64,000 nt of DNA from Corynebacterium xerosis NBRC 16721 = ATCC 373 (GCF_001552415.1 NZ_BCRD01000004.1:246275-310274); one strand, 5' to 3'. Positions 37,167-46,634 are shown, numbered from the stretch's first letter. The notes: a model not told the origin generated them from the letters alone. A program made the numbers and translations.

Positions 37167-37471
37167 TGGCCACCATCGCGGATCCCCGTGACATCATCAT
37201 CGCCCCGGTCGTGTCGGAGAAGTCCTACGGACTGATGGAGCAGAACGTCTACACGTTCCTGGTCCACACCGACGCCAACAAGACCCAGATCAAGATCGCG
37301 GTCCAGGAGATCTTCGGCGTGAAGGTCGCCAGCGTGAACACCGTCAACCGTGAGGGCAAGCGCAAGCGCTCCCGCACCGGTTACGGCCAGCGCAAGGCCA
37401 CCAAGCGCGCGTACGTGACTCTCGCGGCCGGCAGCGATCCCATCGACATCTTCGGCGGTTCGGCCGCCTAA
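37166..37471 (+). CDS. rplW: 50S ribosomal protein L23
   Basis: 101 residues. It shows [20 protein letters not shown] and the extended loop VNRRE-type region read here as [21 protein letters not shown]23 lines the tunnel exit and docks trigger factor and SRP. Start ATG 37166 overlaps the rplD stop. Confidence 0.97.
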   Translation: MATIADPRDIIIAPVVSEKSYGLMEQNVYTFLVHTDANKTQIKIAVQEIFGVKVASVNTVNREGKRKRSRTGYGQRKATKRAYVTLAAGSDPIDIFGGSAA

Positions 37472-37508
37472 CGGCTGGTCGACGAGGAAGTTAAGGAAGA
37501 GCAAAAGT

Positions 37509-38351
37509 ATGGCTATTCGCAAGTACAAGCCGACTACGCCGGGTCGCCGCCAGAGCTCCGTCTCCGAGTTCAGCGAGGTCACTCGCTCGACTCCCGAGAA
37601 GTCTCTGCTGCGCCCGCTGTCCAAGACCGGTGGCCGCAACGTTCACGGCCACATCACCACCCGCCACAAGGGCGGCGGTCACAAGCGCCAGTACCGCGTC
37701 ATCGATTTCCGCCGCAACGGCAAGGACGGCGTGCCGGCCAAGGTCGCTCACATCGAGTACGACCCGAACCGCACCGCCAACATCGCGCTGCTGCACTACT
37801 TCGATGGCGAGAAGCGCTACATCATCGCGCCGAAGGGCCTGAAGCAGGGCACCATCGTCGAGTCCGGCGCCAACGCCGACATCAAGGTGGGCAACAACCT
37901 GCCGCTGCGCAACATCCCGACCGGTACGACCATCCACTGCGTCGAGCTGAAGCCGGGCGCCGGCGCCCAGCTCGCCCGCTCCGCGGGTGCGTCCATCCAG
38001 CTGCTGGGCAAGGAGGGCAAGTACGCCATCCTGCGCATGCCGTCCTCCGAGATCCGTCGCGTCGACGCGCGCTGCCGCGCCACCGTGGGTGAGGTCGGCA
38101 ACGCCGACCAGATCAACATCCGCTGGGGCAAGGCCGGCCGCATGCGCTGGAAGGGCTGGCGCCCCTCCGTCCGCGGTGTCGTGATGAACCCGGTCGACCA
38201 CCCGCACGGTGGCGGCGAGGGCAAGACCTCGGGTGGTCGCCACCCGGTGTCGCCGTGGGGCCAGAAGGAAGGCCGCACCCGCAAGCCCAACCGCCCGAGT
38301 GACGGGCTGATCGTCCGTCGCCGTCGCACCAACAAGAACAAGAAGCGCTAA
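37509..38351 (+). CDS. rplB: 50S ribosomal protein L2
   Basis: 280 residues. The N-terminal part shows [20 protein letters not shown], and the C-terminal signature is [20 protein letters not shown], including the histidine needed for peptidyl transfer support. L2 bridges the subunits. It has AGGAAG upstream and normal length. Confidence 0.98.
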   Translation: MAIRKYKPTTPGRRQSSVSEFSEVTRSTPEKSLLRPLSKTGGRNVHGHITTRHKGGGHKRQYRVIDFRRNGKDGVPAKVAHIEYDPNRTANIALLHYFDGEKRYIIAPKGLKQGTIVESGANADIKVGNNLPLRNIPTGTTIHCVELKPGAGAQLARSAGASIQLLGKEGKYAILRMPSSEIRRVDARCRATVGEVGNADQINIRWGKAGRMRWKGWRPSVRGVVMNPVDHPHGGGEGKTSGGRHPVSPWGQKEGRTRKPNRPSDGLIVRRRRTNKNKKR

Positions 38352-38365
38352 GGAGGGAACAGAGA

Positions 38366-38644
38366 ATGCCACGCAGCCTTAAGAAGGGCCCGTTCGTCGA
38401 TGAGCACCTCCTTGCGAAGGTGGACGCTCAGAACGAGAAGGGCACCAAGCAGGTCATCAAGACCTGGTCCCGCCGCTCCACGATTCTCCCCGATTTCATC
38501 GGCCACACCTTTGCCGTCCACGACGGTCGCAAGCATGTGCCGGTGTTCGTGGACGACTCGATGGTCGGCCACAAGCTGGGCGAGTTCGCGCCCACGAAGA
38601 CCTTCAAGGGTCACATCAAGGACGACAAGAAGGGACGTCGATAA
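38366..38644 (+). CDS. rpsS: 30S ribosomal protein S19
   Basis: 92 residues, [20 protein letters not shown], with the signature [20 protein letters not shown]. It binds 16S rRNA in the 30S head with S13. It starts 14 bp after rplB with GGAGGGA ahead. Confidence 0.97.
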   Translation: MPRSLKKGPFVDEHLLAKVDAQNEKGTKQVIKTWSRRSTILPDFIGHTFAVHDGRKHVPVFVDDSMVGHKLGEFAPTKTFKGHIKDDKKGRR

Positions 38645-38647
38645 GCC

Positions 38648-39010
38648 ATGAGCAACGACATCACCTCCGCCCGCGCCACCGCGCGTTTCGTCCGCGTCAC
38701 CCCGATGAAGGCCCGTCGCGTGCTGGACACGGTCCGCGGCAAGTCGGTCTCCGAGGCGCTCTCCATGCTGGAGTACGCCCCGCAGACCGCCTCCGAGCCG
38801 ATCTCGAAGCTGGTCGCGTCCGCCGCGGCCAACGCCGAGAACAACTTCGGCCTGGACCCCCGCACCCTCGTCATCGCCCAGGCCTGGGCCGATGAGGGAC
38901 CGACCATGAAGCGCTTCCGCCCCCGTGCGCAGGGCCGTGCTTTCCACGTCCGCAAGCGCACGAGCCACATCACCGTGGTCGTCGAGAGCCAGAAGGGAAG
39001 TGCTCAGTAG
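38648..39010 (+). CDS. rplV: 50S ribosomal protein L22
   Basis: 120 residues. Typical segments: [20 protein letters not shown] and the beta-hairpin end [19 protein letters not shown], which forms the tunnel constriction and is the macrolide-linked loop. It ends with TAG overlapping the rpsC GTG by one base. Confidence 0.97.
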   Translation: MSNDITSARATARFVRVTPMKARRVLDTVRGKSVSEALSMLEYAPQTASEPISKLVASAAANAENNFGLDPRTLVIAQAWADEGPTMKRFRPRAQGRAFHVRKRTSHITVVVESQKGSAQ

Positions 39011-39756
39011 TGGGACAGAAGATCCATCCCCACGGCCTCCGGCTGGGAATCTCCAGCGACTGGAAGTCCCGCTGGTACGCCGACAAGCAGTACGCCGACT
39101 ACCTCGCCGAGGACATCAAGATCCGTGATCTGCTGTCCACCGGCCTGGAGCGCGCCGGCATCTCCGACGTCGTCATCGAGCGCACGCGTGACCGCGTTCG
39201 CGTCGACATCCACACCGCCCGACCGGGCATCGTCATCGGTCGCCGCGGTTCGGAGGCCGACCGCATCCGCGGTGAGCTGGAGAAGCTCACCGGCAAGCAG
39301 GTCCAGCTGAACATCCTCGAGGTCAAGAACATCGACGCGGATGCCAAGCTGGTCGCCCAGTCCATCGCCGAGCAGCTGACCAACCGCGTGGCGTTCCGCC
39401 GCGCGATGCGCAAGGCCATCCAGTCCTCCATGCGCCAGCCGCAGGTCAAGGGCATCAAGGTCGTGTGCTCCGGTCGTCTGGGCGGTGCCGAGATGGGCCG
39501 CACCGAGCGTTACCACGAGGGTCGCGTTCCGCTGCACACCCTGCGCGCGGAGATCGACTACGGCACCCACGAGGCCCACACCACCTTCGGCCGCATCGGC
39601 GTCAAGGTGTGGATCTACAAGGGTGACGTCATCGGTGGCCGCCGTGAGTCCGAGATGAACGCCGGTCGCGACGGTCAGCGCCGCGGCGACCGCCGTGAGC
39701 GCCCGCGTCGTGGTGGCCAGCGCCGCCAGCGGGCCTCCGAGAAGAAGGAGGGCTAA
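39010..39756 (+). CDS. rpsC: 30S ribosomal protein S3
   Basis: 248 residues with GTG start. The KH domain carries [20 protein letters not shown], and the C-terminal domain [20 protein letters not shown]. The final ~30 residues are an Arg/Gly-rich tail ([17 protein letters not shown]). S3 helps form the mRNA entry channel. It directly abuts rplP. Confidence 0.97.
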   Translation: MGQKIHPHGLRLGISSDWKSRWYADKQYADYLAEDIKIRDLLSTGLERAGISDVVIERTRDRVRVDIHTARPGIVIGRRGSEADRIRGELEKLTGKQVQLNILEVKNIDADAKLVAQSIAEQLTNRVAFRRAMRKAIQSSMRQPQVKGIKVVCSGRLGGAEMGRTERYHEGRVPLHTLRAEIDYGTHEAHTTFGRIGVKVWIYKGDVIGGRRESEMNAGRDGQRRGDRRERPRRGGQRRQRASEKKEG

Positions 39757-40173
39757 ATGCTCATCCCGAAGCGCGTCAAGTACCGCCGCCAGCACCGTCC
39801 GCACCGCTCCGGCGTGTCCAAGGGCGGCACGCGGGTGACGTTCGGCGACTACGGCCTGCAGGCCATGGAGCCGGCGTACATCACGAACCGCCAGATCGAG
39901 GCGGCTCGTATCGCCATCAACCGCCACGTCAAGCGCGGCGGCAAGGTGTGGATCCAGATTTTCCCGGACCGTCCGCTGACCCAGAAGCCGCTCGGCGTGC
40001 GCATGGGTTCCGGTAAGGGCCCCGTGGAGAAGTGGGTCGCCAACGTCAAGCCGGGTCGCATCATGTTCGAGATGTCCTACCCGGACGAGAAGACCGCGAT
40101 CGAGGCGCTGAAGCGCGCCGGCGCGAAGCTTCCCTGCAAGACCCGAGTCGTCCGGAAGGAGGATCAGTACTGA
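39757..40173 (+). CDS. rplP: 50S ribosomal protein L16
   Basis: 138 residues, [20 protein letters not shown]16 signatures: [20 protein letters not shown] and [20 protein letters not shown]. It lies near the A-site of the peptidyl transferase centre. Its stop TGA overlaps the rpmC ATG. Confidence 0.97.
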   Translation: MLIPKRVKYRRQHRPHRSGVSKGGTRVTFGDYGLQAMEPAYITNRQIEAARIAINRHVKRGGKVWIQIFPDRPLTQKPLGVRMGSGKGPVEKWVANVKPGRIMFEMSYPDEKTAIEALKRAGAKLPCKTRVVRKEDQY

Positions 40174-40409
40174 TGTCGAATGGCATTCCCGCCCACGAGC
40201 TCCGCTCGCTGGACAACGATGGCCTGGTCGCCAAGCTCAAGGAGTCCAAGGAGGAGCTGTTCAACCTCCGGTTCCAGATGGCCACCGGTCAGCTGACCAA
40301 CAACCGTCGACTGAGCGCCGTCCGCAAGGACATCGCCCGCATCTACACCGTGATGCGCGAGCGTGAGCTCGGCCTGTCCGCCGCTCCCACCGATGGTGAT
40401 GCGGCATGA
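40173..40409 (+). CDS. rpmC: 50S ribosomal protein L29
   Basis: 78 residues from ATG 40173: two long helices ([20 protein letters not shown] and the [20 protein letters not shown] segment). An in-frame start inside rplP would be spurious. L29 sits beside L23 at the tunnel exit. It overlaps rpsQ by 4 bp. Confidence 0.96.
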   Translation: MSNGIPAHELRSLDNDGLVAKLKESKEELFNLRFQMATGQLTNNRRLSAVRKDIARIYTVMRERELGLSAAPTDGDAA

Positions 40410-40684
40410 GCGAGGAAAACATGAACCAGACCGAGTCCGGCGCCCGCAAGGTCCGCTCCGGTTACGTCGTGTCCGACAAGATGCAGAAGACCATCGTCGT
40501 CGAGCTCGAGGACCGCAAGCAGCACGCCCTTTACGGCAAGATCCTGCGCACCAACTCCAAGGTGAAGGCCCACGATGAGAACGAGGAAGCCGGCATCGGC
40601 GACCGCGTCCGCATCGAGGAGTGCCGTCCGCTTTCCAAGGACAAGCACTTCCGCCTGATCGAGATCATCGAGAAGGCCCGCTAA
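40406..40684 (+). CDS. rpsQ: 30S ribosomal protein S17
   Basis: 92 residues. Core: [20 protein letters not shown] and [20 protein letters not shown], with [20 protein letters not shown]. It is the last gene of the first ribosomal unit. A terminator preceded by an 11-mer copy follows, and a methyltransferase gene then interrupts the usual run into rplN. Confidence 0.97.
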   Translation: MSEENMNQTESGARKVRSGYVVSDKMQKTIVVELEDRKQHALYGKILRTNSKVKAHDENEEAGIGDRVRIEECRPLSKDKHFRLIEIIEKAR

Positions 40685-40708
40685 GCGGTTCTTCGCGAAG
40701 TCTCTTTC

Positions 40709-40719
40709 GCTTTGCGACG
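40709..40719 (+). repeat. Dispersed 11-mer GCTTTRCGACG after rpsQ
   Basis: Exact copy 24 bp after the rpsQ stop, directly before the terminator stem. Its CGACG can pair with CGTCG in the terminator tail. Confidence 0.65.
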
Positions 40720-40760
40720 CCCCCGTCATCCCGGTTCGCCGGGGAGGCGGGGGCTTCGTC
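40717..40760 (+). terminator. Terminator after rpsQ
   Basis: CGCCCCCG and CGGGGGC outer arms with an inner CCCGG-TTCG-CCGGG hairpin, then TTCGTCG. The tail has few T and matches the CG-containing tails elsewhere in the window. Confidence 0.65.
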
Positions 40761-40817
40761 GTGCCTGATGGCGGGCGCTAGCTGCCGCCGGGCGGGGGAG
40801 TGCGCAATACTGGGGCC

Positions 40818-41462
40818 ATGAACATGCACCGCACCTGGTCCGAGATCGTGGCAGCCGACCCCGGCCATTCCCGCCGGTACGCGGAACGCTGGGCGAATTT
40901 CGCCGCGCAGGGACGCGACATCGACGGCGAAGCGCGGTTGATCGACGCGATGGCCCCGCGGGGCGGACGCATCCTCGACGCGGGCTGCGGTCAGGGCCGC
41001 CTGGGCGGCTACCTCGCCGGCCGGGGCCACCGGGTCGTCGGCGTGGACATCGACCCGTACCTGATCTCCGTCGCCCGCGACGTCCAGCCCGGCGGCACGT
41101 GGAAGGTCGGCGACCTGGCCAACCTCGCCGAGGTCCTGGCCGCGGCCGACGCGGACCCGAAGTCCGCCGAATCCGGCGAGCACCCCACCGGCGACTTCGA
41201 CGTCATCGTCGCCGCCGGCAACGTCCTGACCTTCATCGACCCCGCCGACCGCGGCAACGTCCTCATCGGTTTCCGCGACGCGCTGGCCACAGACGGCCGC
41301 GCGGTCATGGGCTTCGGCGCCGGCCGTGGCTGGTCGCTCGACGATTTCGAATCCGACGCCTTCGAAGCGGGCCTGCGCATCACGCACCGCTTCTCCACCT
41401 GGAACCTGCTCCCGTTCGACGAACACGCCAACTTCATCGTCGCCATCGCAGAACGCGCCTGA
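40818..41462 (+). CDS. Class I SAM-dependent methyltransferase, substrate unknown
   Basis: 214 residues. Motif I ILDAGCGQGRLGGYLAGRGH, then the acidic VVGVDIDPYLISVARD, and a motif-IV region FDVIVAAGNVLTFID. The fold is a standard Rossmann methyltransferase; nothing identifies the substrate. It begins at ATG 40818 with no ribosome site but an AATACT -10-like box (40806-40811) some 6 bp ahead, so the mRNA is probably leaderless. It lies between rpsQ and rplN, which are adjacent in most bacteria. Confidence 0.85.
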   Translation: MNMHRTWSEIVAADPGHSRRYAERWANFAAQGRDIDGEARLIDAMAPRGGRILDAGCGQGRLGGYLAGRGHRVVGVDIDPYLISVARDVQPGGTWKVGDLANLAEVLAAADADPKSAESGEHPTGDFDVIVAAGNVLTFIDPADRGNVLIGFRDALATDGRAVMGFGAGRGWSLDDFESDAFEAGLRITHRFSTWNLLPFDEHANFIVAIAERA

Positions 41463-41517
41463 GCGTCGTCTCTCCGCCCCTGAGCGACGTCTCCGCCCCC
41501 GTGCGGGGCCGACGAGC

Positions 41518-41528
41518 CGTCGCAAAGC
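41518..41528 (-). repeat. Dispersed 11-mer GCTTTRCGACG before the rplN promoter
   Basis: Exact minus-strand copy ending 4 bp before the GATTTGGGG promoter element. Confidence 0.65.
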
Positions 41529-41532
41529 AAGA

Positions 41533-41565
41533 GATTTGGGGTCCGGCCCCGCCACATGCAATAAT
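41533..41565 (+). promoter_or_regulatory. Promoter of rplN-rplX-rplE (GATTTGG class)
   Basis: GATTTGGGG at 41533-41541, 18 bp from TTGGGG, then AATAAT at 41560-41565 and TCACGGGTTGC. The element and following bases match the S10 operon promoter closely. Confidence 0.65.
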
Positions 41566-41741
41566 TCACGGGTTGCGAGTGGCGGAGTGCGTCAACGCGG
41601 CGGCACACGGCACGGCACGGACACGATCCGACCAGGCCACGCCCCGGTTGAGACCCCCGCCAAGCTCGCAGCCGAATCAGACCGCGTGCGCACGGGACGG
41701 AAATCCGGCGCACACAGCAATCCAGGTCAAGGAGAACCGTA

Positions 41742-42110
41742 GTGATTCAGCAGGAATCGCGTCTGCGGGTCGCCGACAACACCGGTGCCAGGGAAATCCT
41801 GTGCATCCGCGTGCTCGGCGGCTCCACCCGACGCTTCGCCGGCATCGGCGATGTCATCGTGGCCACCGTCAAGGAGGCCGCCCCGGGCGGCAACGTCAAG
41901 TCCGGCGAGATCGTCCGCGCCGTCGTCGTCCGCACCAAGAAGGAGACCCGTCGCCCCGACGGCTCCTACATCTCGTTCGACGAGAACGCCGCCGTCCTGA
42001 TCAAGGCCGACAACGAGCCGCGTGGCACCCGCATCTTCGGCCCGGTCGCGCGTGAGCTGCGCGACAAGAAGTTCATGAAGATCGTGTCGCTCGCACCGGA
42101 GGTGATTTAA
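41742..42110 (+). CDS. rplN: 50S ribosomal protein L14
   Basis: 122 residues, GTG start with AAGGAG ahead. Conserved start [20 protein letters not shown] and [20 protein letters not shown]14 forms intersubunit bridge contacts and is the RsfS docking site in other bacteria. It is followed at once by rplX. Confidence 0.97.
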   Translation: MIQQESRLRVADNTGAREILCIRVLGGSTRRFAGIGDVIVATVKEAAPGGNVKSGEIVRAVVVRTKKETRRPDGSYISFDENAAVLIKADNEPRGTRIFGPVARELRDKKFMKIVSLAPEVI

Positions 42111-42425
42111 GTGAAGATCCGCAAGGGCGATACCGTCCTGGTCATCTCGGGTCCGGACAAGGGCGCGCAGGGCGAGGTCATCGAGGCCTACCCGACGCGC
42201 GACAAGGTCCTGGTCTCCGGCGTCAACAAGATCAAGAAGCACGTCGCGAACTCCACTCCGGAGCGTGGCGCCTCGTCCGGTGGCATCGTCACCCAGGAGG
42301 CCCCGATCCACGTGTCGAACGTCATGCTCGTCGACGAAGTGGGCACCCCGACCCGCGTCGGCTACCGCTTCGATGAGGACGGCAAGAAGGTTCGCATCTC
42401 CCGTCGCACCGGGAAGGACATCTAA
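42111..42425 (+). CDS. rplX: 50S ribosomal protein L24
   Basis: 104 residues, GTG start directly after the rplN stop. KOW motif: [21 protein letters not shown]24 is an assembly initiator of the 50S subunit. rplE follows after 2 bp. Confidence 0.97.
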   Translation: MKIRKGDTVLVISGPDKGAQGEVIEAYPTRDKVLVSGVNKIKKHVANSTPERGASSGGIVTQEAPIHVSNVMLVDEVGTPTRVGYRFDEDGKKVRISRRTGKDI

Positions 42426-42427
42426 GC

Positions 42428-42997
42428 ATGAGCGAGAACTACACCCCCCGCCTCAAGGCGCGCTACCGCGCCGAGATCCGCGAGAACCTGCAGAAGGAAT
42501 TCTCCTTCGACAACGTCATGCAGATTCCGGGCGTCACCAAGGTCGTCGTCAACATGGGCGTCGGCGAGGCTGCCCGCGACTCCAAGCAGATCAACGGTGC
42601 GCTCAACGACCTGACCCTGATCACGGGCCAGAAGCCGGAGCTGCGTCGCGCGAAGAAGTCGATCGCCAACTTCAAGCTGCGCGAGGGCATGCCCATCGGC
42701 GCCCGCGTCACGCTGCGCGGCGACCGCATGTGGGAGTTCCTGGACCGTCTGCTGACCGTGGCACTGCCGCGAATCCGCGACTTCCGCGGTCTGTCGGACA
42801 AGCAGTTCGACGGCCACGGCAACTACACCTTCGGCCTCTCCGAGCAGTCCATGTTCTACGAGATCGACATCGACAAGATGGACCGCCCCCGGGGCATGGA
42901 CATCACCGTCGTGACGACCGCCACGAACAACGACGAGGGCCGCGCGCTGCTGCGCGAGCTCGGCTTCCCGTTCAAGACCGCCCAGAACAAGGACTAG
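42428..42997 (+). CDS. rplE: 50S ribosomal protein L5
   Basis: 189 residues. L5 features: [20 protein letters not shown], then [19 protein letters not shown] and [19 protein letters not shown]. It binds 5S rRNA. In this organism rplE ends a transcription unit; rpsN is absent between rplE and rpsH, where many bacteria have it, and a repeat-bearing region and a secreted-protein gene come instead. Confidence 0.97.
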   Translation: MSENYTPRLKARYRAEIRENLQKEFSFDNVMQIPGVTKVVVNMGVGEAARDSKQINGALNDLTLITGQKPELRRAKKSIANFKLREGMPIGARVTLRGDRMWEFLDRLLTVALPRIRDFRGLSDKQFDGHGNYTFGLSEQSMFYEIDIDKMDRPRGMDITVVTTATNNDEGRALLRELGFPFKTAQNKD

Positions 42998-43045
42998 TTC
43001 CTTCGGGTGGCGCCGATTGATTTCCGCGCCATGGTTTGAGCGCAC

Positions 43046-43089
43046 GCGACCCCCGCTTCCTTTCGAGGAGGCGGGGGTTTCGTCGTGCC
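43046..43089 (+). terminator. Terminator after rplE
   Basis: CGACCCCCGCTTCC pairs with AGGCGGGGGTTTCG, followed by TCG. It is again a short T-run followed by CG. Confidence 0.7.
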
Positions 43090-43114
43090 CGGGGTGCCTC
43101 GTGCCGGCGCTTGG

Positions 43115-43125
43115 GCTTTGCGACG
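43115..43125 (+). repeat. Dispersed 11-mer GCTTTRCGACG
   Basis: Exact copy about 30 bp past the rplE terminator, unpaired. Confidence 0.65.
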
Positions 43126-43328
43126 GCTCGCGTGGAGCGTGACCGCCGGGGGCGCCACAACTTGCCCGGCCGCCTGCCGCCGCCGTCCCGACGCGGCCCG
43201 CAGCAACTCGTCCTGCAGCCTGCCGTTTTCGTCGTTACGGGGTCCGCCATCACCAGTCCGCGCCAATCACCGGCTGCCGCTAACCCACTCAGTCGATCGC
43301 GGCCGGGCGGATGGCATGGCCCGCCGAG

Positions 43329-43424
43329 TTTCGTGCCATATAGGTGCCACCGCTTCAAATGTGAAGCCCATGACCTGCGCAAACGCGAATGGCGTGCCGA
43401 GGGTGGCATCTATATGGCACGAAA
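43329..43424. repeat. 96-bp palindromic element, copy A
   Basis: Terminal arms of 21 bp: 43329-43349 starts TTTCGTGCCATATAG, and 43404-43424 ends CTATATGGCACGAAA; they match at 20 of 21 positions, the exception being a G-T (wobble) pair. Inside is a second hairpin GCTTCA-AATG-TGAAGC (43352-43367) and the conserved word TGACCTGCG (43371). Copy B at 54491-54586 has the same length and the same internal spacing. Confidence 0.85.
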
Positions 43425-43899
43425 TGCCGATCGTCGGCGCGCGCCCGTGTCCCAGAGGCGGGGGGCGGGGGCAGCGATGCCGGGCGGGGACGCTTAAGTG
43501 GGCCGGGCGAGGTCGGGTGGGGCGAGGTCGGGCGGATCGAGTGGCGCCGAGGCGTCGACGTCGGGCCGGACGGCGCATTGGGGTGATCGGTGGAGGTGGA
43601 CCGCTCCGTGGGGGAGTGGTGGACGCGTCCCCGAATTCGGGTGGAGCCAATTGGGTGTGACGGAGATCACTTTAGAGTCAGGCGCGGGGGTCGGGAAGGT
43701 TCGGCTGGTGATGATGGCGTGTAAATGGTGCGCACCAATGCTCTCCCGGAATCGCGTCCACCTGCAGTTTGTAACAAACCGATCACGAACGTCGGGCGAC
43801 ACGGTAACATCGGCATCCCTGGGCACTGGATGAACATGCGGTAAGAACCGCAGGCCCGCGACTTGACACCGCTCTCAAGAAACGGCACGGTTTCCACTC

Positions 43900-44820
43900 A
43901 TGAAGAAGTCTTTCTCCACCAAGGTCCGCTCCGCGACTATCGCCGCCGTCACGGTTCTGGGCCTCGGCCTGGGCGCCGCCGGCGCCGCCGCCCAGCCCTC
44001 CCTCCCGCCGCTGCCCGCCATGCCCGCCATTCCGGCCATTCCGGGCATCCCGAACATCAACCCGGCCACGGGCACCGGCGCCAAGCAGGTCGTCACCTTC
44101 GGCGACTCCTTCACCGCCAACGCCGGCAAGTCCGGCCCGCGCGGCCTCGAGGAGGGCCAGACCCCGATCGTGGCCAACTGCGCCACCGACATGGAGAACT
44201 GGCCGAAGATTGCCGCCCATCAGGCCGGCAAGTCCCTCGGCGACTGGTCCTGCAACGGCATGGGCGGCGCCCCGGTCGTGCAGCTGGTCGGCTACGTCGA
44301 GGCTGCGATCATGCACGGCGACATCGCCCCGGGCACCCAGGACGTCGTCTTCATGTACGGCGGCATGGACGCCCTGCAGTGGGTCGACGTCGCGGGCAAG
44401 ATGCAGAACATGGGTCACCTGAACGACACCCTGTACCAGCAGGAGCTGCGCCACGCCGCCAACCGCATCCGCGAGGTCGCCCCGGGCGTCCAGATCCACC
44501 TGGCCTCCTACCCGGAGTACGCCACCAACGACCAGCTCTGCCTGGTCAACCTGCCGGGCCAGACCATTCCGATCCCGGCCCCGGGCGGCACCCAGATCCA
44601 GGAGGCGTTCCGCGACTCTATCGCCAACGCCGCGCACAACATCGGCGCGAACTTCATCGACGTGTACCAGGCCACCATCGGCCACGGCACCTGCAACCCG
44701 GATGACAACCAGCGCTTCGTCGCCGGTTTCCAGGATCCGGCCATGGGCCCGATGACGAACCACCCGACCATCAAGGGTCAGTACGCGATGGGCGACATCA
44801 TCGCCCCGCACATCCGCTAA
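43900..44820 (+). CDS. Secreted SGNH/GDSL-hydrolase-like protein
   Basis: 306 residues with a signal peptide (KSFSTKVRSATIAAVTVLGL, cleavage near AAAQP) and a Pro/Ala-rich linker with PAIP repeats. Block I is VTFGDSFTANAG with the nucleophile Ser. The usual block III GxND reads YGGMDALQ, and the block V Asp-His reads MTNHPTIKGQ: the His remains but the Asn and probably the Asp are replaced. It may be a variant or weak esterase. Mycolate metabolism or lipid hydrolysis is possible but unproven. The unit lies between rplE and rpsH and has its own strong terminator. Confidence 0.72.
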   Translation: MKKSFSTKVRSATIAAVTVLGLGLGAAGAAAQPSLPPLPAMPAIPAIPGIPNINPATGTGAKQVVTFGDSFTANAGKSGPRGLEEGQTPIVANCATDMENWPKIAAHQAGKSLGDWSCNGMGGAPVVQLVGYVEAAIMHGDIAPGTQDVVFMYGGMDALQWVDVAGKMQNMGHLNDTLYQQELRHAANRIREVAPGVQIHLASYPEYATNDQLCLVNLPGQTIPIPAPGGTQIQEAFRDSIANAAHNIGANFIDVYQATIGHGTCNPDDNQRFVAGFQDPAMGPMTNHPTIKGQYAMGDIIAPHIR

Positions 44821-44839
44821 ACCCGAACTTCTTCGTGAA

Positions 44840-44889
44840 TGCCCCGCCCGGGGTCGGCCACACGGTCGGCCCCGGGCGGGGTTTCGCGC
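44840..44889 (+). terminator. Terminator after the SGNH gene
   Basis: CCCCGCCCGGGG (44842-44853) with its complement at 44870-44881, an inner GTCGGCC pair, then TTTCGCG. Confidence 0.82.
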
Positions 44890-44907
44890 ATTTCGGGCCA
44901 CGTCCCG

Positions 44908-44940
44908 GCTTTGCGACGCCCGCCCGGGCCGTCGTCAAGC
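44908..44940. repeat. Inverted 11-mer pair
   Basis: GCTTTGCGACG (44908-44918) and CGTCGTCAAGC (44930-44940, the GCTTGACGACG variant), with GCCCGCCCGGGCC between them giving extra pairing. Confidence 0.65.
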
Positions 44941-44964
44941 GTGCCGTGCGAAAGGGGCGGGGGC

Positions 44965-44997
44965 GATTTGGGAGGTGAGGGGGCCTGCTGGTAGGTT
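44965..44997 (+). promoter_or_regulatory. Promoter of the rpsH-rplO unit (GATTTGG class)
   Basis: GATTTGGGA at 44965-44973 (TTGGGA as -35), 18 bp, then TAGGTT at 44992-44997. Confidence 0.6.
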
Positions 44998-45248
44998 CGA
45001 ACGGTCCGCTCCATGGACGCGCGATCAGCCGTGCCCCGGTTCCCCGGGGACGACCCGCGCGGCCGAGCCGGACTGCCAAGCAGAAACTTTGCTGAAGGCC
45101 CCCCGCCCCGAAACAGCGTCCCGCGCGTATCGGGTGGCGAGCCAACCGGGCTACTGAACCCGGCTGGCGCCAGTTGCCCCGAAAATCGCGTGGATCACGT
45201 GATGGGGTGGGAAGGAACCGCAGCGAGAAAGGAATGCGGTCACTCAAC

Positions 45249-45647
45249 ATGACCATGACTGATCCCATCGCCGACATGCTGTCGCGCGTGCGCAACGCCA
45301 ACAACGCGTACCACGACACCGTCACGATGCCGTCGTCCAAGATCAAGGCGAACATCGCCGGAATCCTCAAGCAGGAGGGTTACATCGAGGACTACAGCGT
45401 CGAGGACGCCAAGGTCGGCAAGACCCTGACCCTGAACCTCAAGTACGGCCCCTCCCGTGAGCGTTCGATCGCCGGCGTCCGCCGCGTGTCGAAGCCGGGT
45501 CTGCGCGTGTACGCGAAGTCCACCAACCTGCCGAAGGTCCTCGGCGGCCTGGGCGTGGCCATCATCTCCACGTCCCAGGGCCTGCTGACCGACCGTCAGG
45601 CCACCGACAAGAAGGTGGGCGGGGAAGTCCTCGCCTACGTCTGGTAA
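45249..45647 (+). CDS. rpsH: 30S ribosomal protein S8
   Basis: 132 residues from ATG 45249, [20 protein letters not shown], as in other corynebacteria; earlier in-frame ATGs at 45174 and 45234 lack conservation. C-terminal signature [20 protein letters not shown]. In E. coli S8 represses the spc operon. It heads rpsH-rplF-rplR-rpsE-rpmD-rplO. Confidence 0.97.
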   Translation: MTMTDPIADMLSRVRNANNAYHDTVTMPSSKIKANIAGILKQEGYIEDYSVEDAKVGKTLTLNLKYGPSRERSIAGVRRVSKPGLRVYAKSTNLPKVLGGLGVAIISTSQGLLTDRQATDKKVGGEVLAYVW

Positions 45648-45662
45648 GGGGGATAACGAACA

Positions 45663-46199
45663 ATGTCGCGTATCGGCAAGAACCCCATCGCCGTCCCGAA
45701 CGGCGTGACCGCCACCATCGAAGGCCAGGACGTCACCGTCAAGGGCCCGAAGGGCGAGCTGTCCACCACCATCCCGGCGCCCATCACGGCGTCGCAGGAG
45801 GATGGCCAGATCGTCGTCGCCCGTCCGGACGACCACCGCAAGAACCGTTCCCTCCACGGTCTGTCCCGCTCGCTGATCGACAACATGGTCGTCGGCGTCA
45901 CGCAGGGCTACACCATCAAGATGGAGATCTTCGGCGTGGGTTACCGCGTGCAGAAGAAGGGCAAGGACCTCGAGTTCGCCCTGGGCTACTCCCACCCGGT
46001 CCTCATCGAGGCCCCCGAGGGCGTGACCTTCGACGTGGACGGCAACACCAAGCTGTCCATCTCGGGCATCGACAAGCAGCTGGTCGGACAGATCGCCGCC
46101 AACATCCGTCGTCTGCGGAAGGACGACCCCTACAAGGGCAAGGGCATCCGCTACGAGGGCGAGCAGATCCGTCGCAAGGTCGGAAAGACGGGTAAGTAA
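45663..46199 (+). CDS. rplF: 50S ribosomal protein L6
   Basis: 178 residues. [20 protein letters not shown] and the C-terminal signature [20 protein letters not shown]. It sits near the sarcin-ricin loop. The TAA stop overlaps the rplR ATG by one base. Confidence 0.97.
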   Translation: MSRIGKNPIAVPNGVTATIEGQDVTVKGPKGELSTTIPAPITASQEDGQIVVARPDDHRKNRSLHGLSRSLIDNMVVGVTQGYTIKMEIFGVGYRVQKKGKDLEFALGYSHPVLIEAPEGVTFDVDGNTKLSISGIDKQLVGQIAANIRRLRKDDPYKGKGIRYEGEQIRRKVGKTGK

Positions 46200-46597
46200 T
46201 GAGCAACAACAACGAAAAGCGCCTCCCTGTCGGCAAGGACATCTCGACGCGTCGCCGCGTCGCCCGTGCCCGCCGCCACGCGCGCCTGCGCAAGAACATC
46301 CGCGGCACCGCCGAGACCCCGCGTCTCGTGGTCCACCGCTCCTCGCGCCACATGAGCGCCCAGATCATCGACGACTCGATCGGCCGCACGCTGGCCGCCG
46401 CGTCGACCCTGGACGCCGACATCCGCGCGATCGACGGTGACAAGAAGGCCCGCAGCGCCAAGGTCGGCGAGGTTCTCGCCGCCCGCGCCAAGGACGCCGG
46501 CATCGATTCGGTCGTCTTCGACCGCGGTGGCTACCAGTACCACGGCCGCGTGGCCGCGCTGGCCGACGCCGCCCGCGAAGGTGGCCTGAAGTTCTAA
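46199..46597 (+). CDS. rplR: 50S ribosomal protein L18
   Basis: 132 residues. [20 protein letters not shown], then [19 protein letters not shown] and [20 protein letters not shown]. It binds 5S rRNA together with L5. Confidence 0.97.
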   Translation: MSNNNEKRLPVGKDISTRRRVARARRHARLRKNIRGTAETPRLVVHRSSRHMSAQIIDDSIGRTLAAASTLDADIRAIDGDKKARSAKVGEVLAARAKDAGIDSVVFDRGGYQYHGRVAALADAAREGGLKF

Positions 46598-46634
46598 TGA
46601 TGCAGACCAATCAGTTCTACGGAAGGAACGCCTG

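Larger units (their letters stand above)
41463..41741 (+). other. Methyltransferase-rplN intergenic region
   Basis: 279 bp without a gene. It holds an 11-mer copy (41518-41528), the rplN promoter (41533-41565) and a leader of about 170 nt. Confidence 0.55.
42998..43899. other. Gene-free region between rplE and the SGNH gene
   Basis: About 900 bp with no supported gene; open frames here are GC-driven and cross the palindromic repeat. It contains the rplE terminator, an 11-mer copy (43115-43125), the 96-bp palindromic element (43329-43424), a short GGGCGAGGTCGGG direct repeat near 43505-43535, and an AT-richer stretch (43640-43800) with a TAACAT box at 43783-43788 upstream of the SGNH gene. 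Confidence 0.6.
44821..45248 (+). other. SGNH gene-rpsH intergenic region
   Basis: 428 bp with no supported gene: terminator, an inverted 11-mer pair, the rpsH promoter, and a leader of about 245 nt. Confidence 0.6.

Noticed and set aside
43329..43424. Insertion sequence
   Set aside because: The element is 96 bp, with no transposase frame and no clear target duplication; it can only be called MITE-like or REP-like.
42972..43833. Several 110-190-codon frames in the gap between rplE and the SGNH gene
   Set aside because: They cross the 96-bp palindrome and a terminator, have no ribosome site, and their products are Arg/Pro-rich without pattern.
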